The notes below the pieces were generated by a model that saw nothing but the letters and a program-made list of their open reading frames with translations, ran no database searches and had not been told where the DNA came from. A program made the translations under genes and the position numbers. Below, piece by piece: positions 62,882 through 64,000 of a stretch of DNA of 64,000 nt (the stretch's first letter is position 1; the number at the start of each line of letters is the position of its first letter). Origin of the DNA: Muribaculaceae bacterium (GTDB lineage Bacteria; Bacteroidota; Bacteroidia; Bacteroidales; Muribaculaceae); the NCBI GenBank assembly GCA_017620635.1, contig JAGAUV010000043.1, positions 1 through 64,000 on the forward strand, given 5' to 3'.

Positions 62882-63663
62882 TTCTTCTTATATTTCCGAT
62901 ACGCCGCGGCCATGCGGTTGTGATAGTTTCGTGCCGCATACGAGGGGCCGTTGTAGATACGGGCGAAGACAGCCCAGTTCTTGTTCTTCAGATGTGTCAG
63001 CAGGCCTGTGTTGCGTATATAGTTCGCGAAGAGGCTCAGCTGATCGTACTCCGAGCGTTTCATGCGCTCCACGAAATCCTCGCGCGAAGCGGTGCCACAG
63101 AGCTTCCAGTTAGAGCCGCCGATCTGGAACATTCCCCAGAAGGTGCTCTCCATCGCCGCTATTGTATCGATAGCCATCGCCGCACGAAGGCGCGCATGCT
63201 GAGCGGCCTGCTGCGAACCGTATTTCTTTATGTTTATCGGCTCGAGCGCCTCGCTTTCGATAAAACGCACGTCGATACCTCGGCGTGACGTGGCATGCCG
63301 GAAGACCGGCAAGTCGAAATTGATTATTACCGAACCGTCGGCATTGAAGCCTTTCTGCAGCCTCCCGGTCTCTATCTCGACCACAGCGCGTATGGCAGCC
63401 GCCTCCACGCCGAGTTCTCCAGCGATCTCCTCATAGTCGATATCGCGCAGAGGCCCGTCGTGCACGAGCTCGGGGTGTGGCAGGAATGCAGTATGCAGCG
63501 TATCGCTGTCTATTATTATATATGTGCGACCCAACGAATCCACTTCGACACCTTTTGAATCGTATACATAAATGGTGTCGGGAAGAAAACGAACTCCCTG
63601 CCACCTTGCGTTTGCACACAAGGCGACAAGAAGCAGTAATGGTATGAGTATCCGTCGGAGCAC
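62878..63663 (-). CDS. Secreted N-acetylmuramidase-like (DUF3380) protein
   Basis: 261 aa. GTG start at 63661-63663, followed by a signal peptide (L-L-R-R-I-L-I-P-L-L-L-L-V-A-L-C-A-N-A, first residue Met). A-I-R-A-V-V-E-I-E-T-G, N-F-D-L-P-V-F and E-S-T-F-W-G-M-F-Q-I-G-G-S-N fit PF11860 muramidases; Glu in I-E-T would be the general acid. It may cut peptidoglycan in the periplasm. Preceded by pepD at a 13-base gap. Confidence 0.8.
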   Translation of the reverse strand: MLRRILIPLLLLVALCANARWQGVRFLPDTIYVYDSKGVEVDSLGRTYIIIDSDTLHTAFLPHPELVHDGPLRDIDYEEIAGELGVEAAAIRAVVEIETGRLQKGFNADGSVIINFDLPVFRHATSRRGIDVRFIESEALEPINIKKYGSQQAAQHARLRAAMAIDTIAAMESTFWGMFQIGGSNWKLCGTASREDFVERMKRSEYDQLSLFANYIRNTGLLTHLKNKNWAVFARIYNGPSYAARNYHNRMAAAYRKYKKK

Positions 63664-63676
63664 CCGTTTTCTACTC

Positions 63677-64000
63677 TCAAAGATTTGCCACCTTTTCGAG
63701 AGTACGTGTCAGCTGGCCGTAGAAGCGCTCTACCGCAGGTATGTGCATGCGCTCGCTGGGCGAGTGCACACCCTGGAGTGTGGGGCCGAACGACACCATG
63801 TCGAGGTGGGGATATTTCTGCAGGAAGAGACCGCACTCGAGGCCGGCATGGATAGCCTTGATGGCCGGTTTCACGCCATAGAGCTCTTCGTAAGCCTCGC
63901 TGGCGATGTGCATGATACGGCTGTTCATGTTGGGAGCCCAGCCGGGATATCCGTCGCCGTGGCTTACTTCAGCACCGGCGAGACGGAAGAGGGCTTCCAC
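63677..64000 (-). CDS. pepD: Aminoacyl-histidine dipeptidase (PepD), C-terminal part, runs off the right edge
   Basis: M20-family cytosolic dipeptidase fragment of 108 codons before the window edge. The A-I-H-A-G-L-E-C-G-L-F (His/Glu metal site) and the C-terminal G-P-T-L-Q-G-V-H-S-P-S-E-R, typical of PepD, are visible. The start lies beyond 64000. Confidence 0.9.
   Translation of the reverse strand: MEALFRLAGAEVSHGDGYPGWAPNMNSRIMHIASEAYEELYGVKPAIKAIHAGLECGLFLQKYPHLDMVSFGPTLQGVHSPSERMHIPAVERFYGQLTRTLEKVANL

Overview
The window is 64 kb of chromosome from a member of the order Bacteroidales. Three things point there: promoters of the TTTG-N19/20-TAnnTTTG kind, the gene families (fused FeoA-FeoB, FdtA/FdtB, PG0541-type PII-like protein, OstA-like protein beside a SurA-like chaperone, GH97, GH78 and GH127 enzymes), and lipoproteins with Bacteroidota-style lipoboxes. 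The family Muribaculaceae is a guess from overall feel and GC content, not proven. It is almost entirely coding and tightly packed. I see no rRNA, tRNA, CRISPR array, insertion sequence, prophage, or SusC/SusD pair.

Layout. 1-879: 5' part of glmS (minus). 1015-5612: a family 4 glycosyltransferase, then a tonB-exbD-exbD-exbB energy-transduction operon (minus) with a clear promoter. 5936-15939: a 10-kb run of minus-strand genes, transcribed from a response regulator and histidine kinase through a RelA/SpoT homologue, a lipoprotein, fdtA, fdtB, mtaB and a lipid A-type acyltransferase to a family 2 glycosyltransferase. 16199-18826: dCMP deaminase, S41 protease and 5-formyl-THF cyclo-ligase. 18892-24032: FeoAB, a DUF6155-like protein and an S9 peptidase (minus).

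24188-36257 (plus): a SurA-like chaperone and an OstA-like protein, then a carbohydrate cassette of a Gfo/Idh/MocA oxidoreductase, a 1058-residue helical-repeat plus DUF1080 protein, a GH78 rhamnosidase and a GH127-type enzyme. 36305-37003: an ion-channel-like membrane protein with an odd selectivity filter. 37067-42929 (minus): tripartite RND efflux system with a PII-like partner. 43117-49782: rsgA, a small lipoprotein, an alpha/beta hydrolase, GH97 and membrane pyrophosphatase. 49947-56400 (plus): Ntn-hydrolase, CvpA-like protein and sufBCDS. 56371-64000 (minus): CPBP protease, TrmN6-like methyltransferase, CapA-like protein, folD, ffh, panD, panC, a TSCPD protein, a muramidase-like protein and the 3' end of pepD.

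How they work together. Much of the window serves the envelope: sugar precursors (GlmS, FdtA/FdtB), glycosyl- and acyltransferases, LPS and outer-membrane protein handling (SurA/OstA), TonB energisation, efflux, and periplasmic glycan enzymes. The most notable points are a RelA/SpoT protein whose hydrolase motif is lost although its synthetase looks intact, a glycan cassette pairing rhamnosidase/arabinosidase-type enzymes with 3-keto-glycoside-type proteins but no SusCD, a channel with a G-C-E filter, and promoters sitting almost on top of start codons. Several start codons were moved from the longest open frame to an internal ATG or GTG on the basis of family N-termini, signal peptides and stop-start overlaps.
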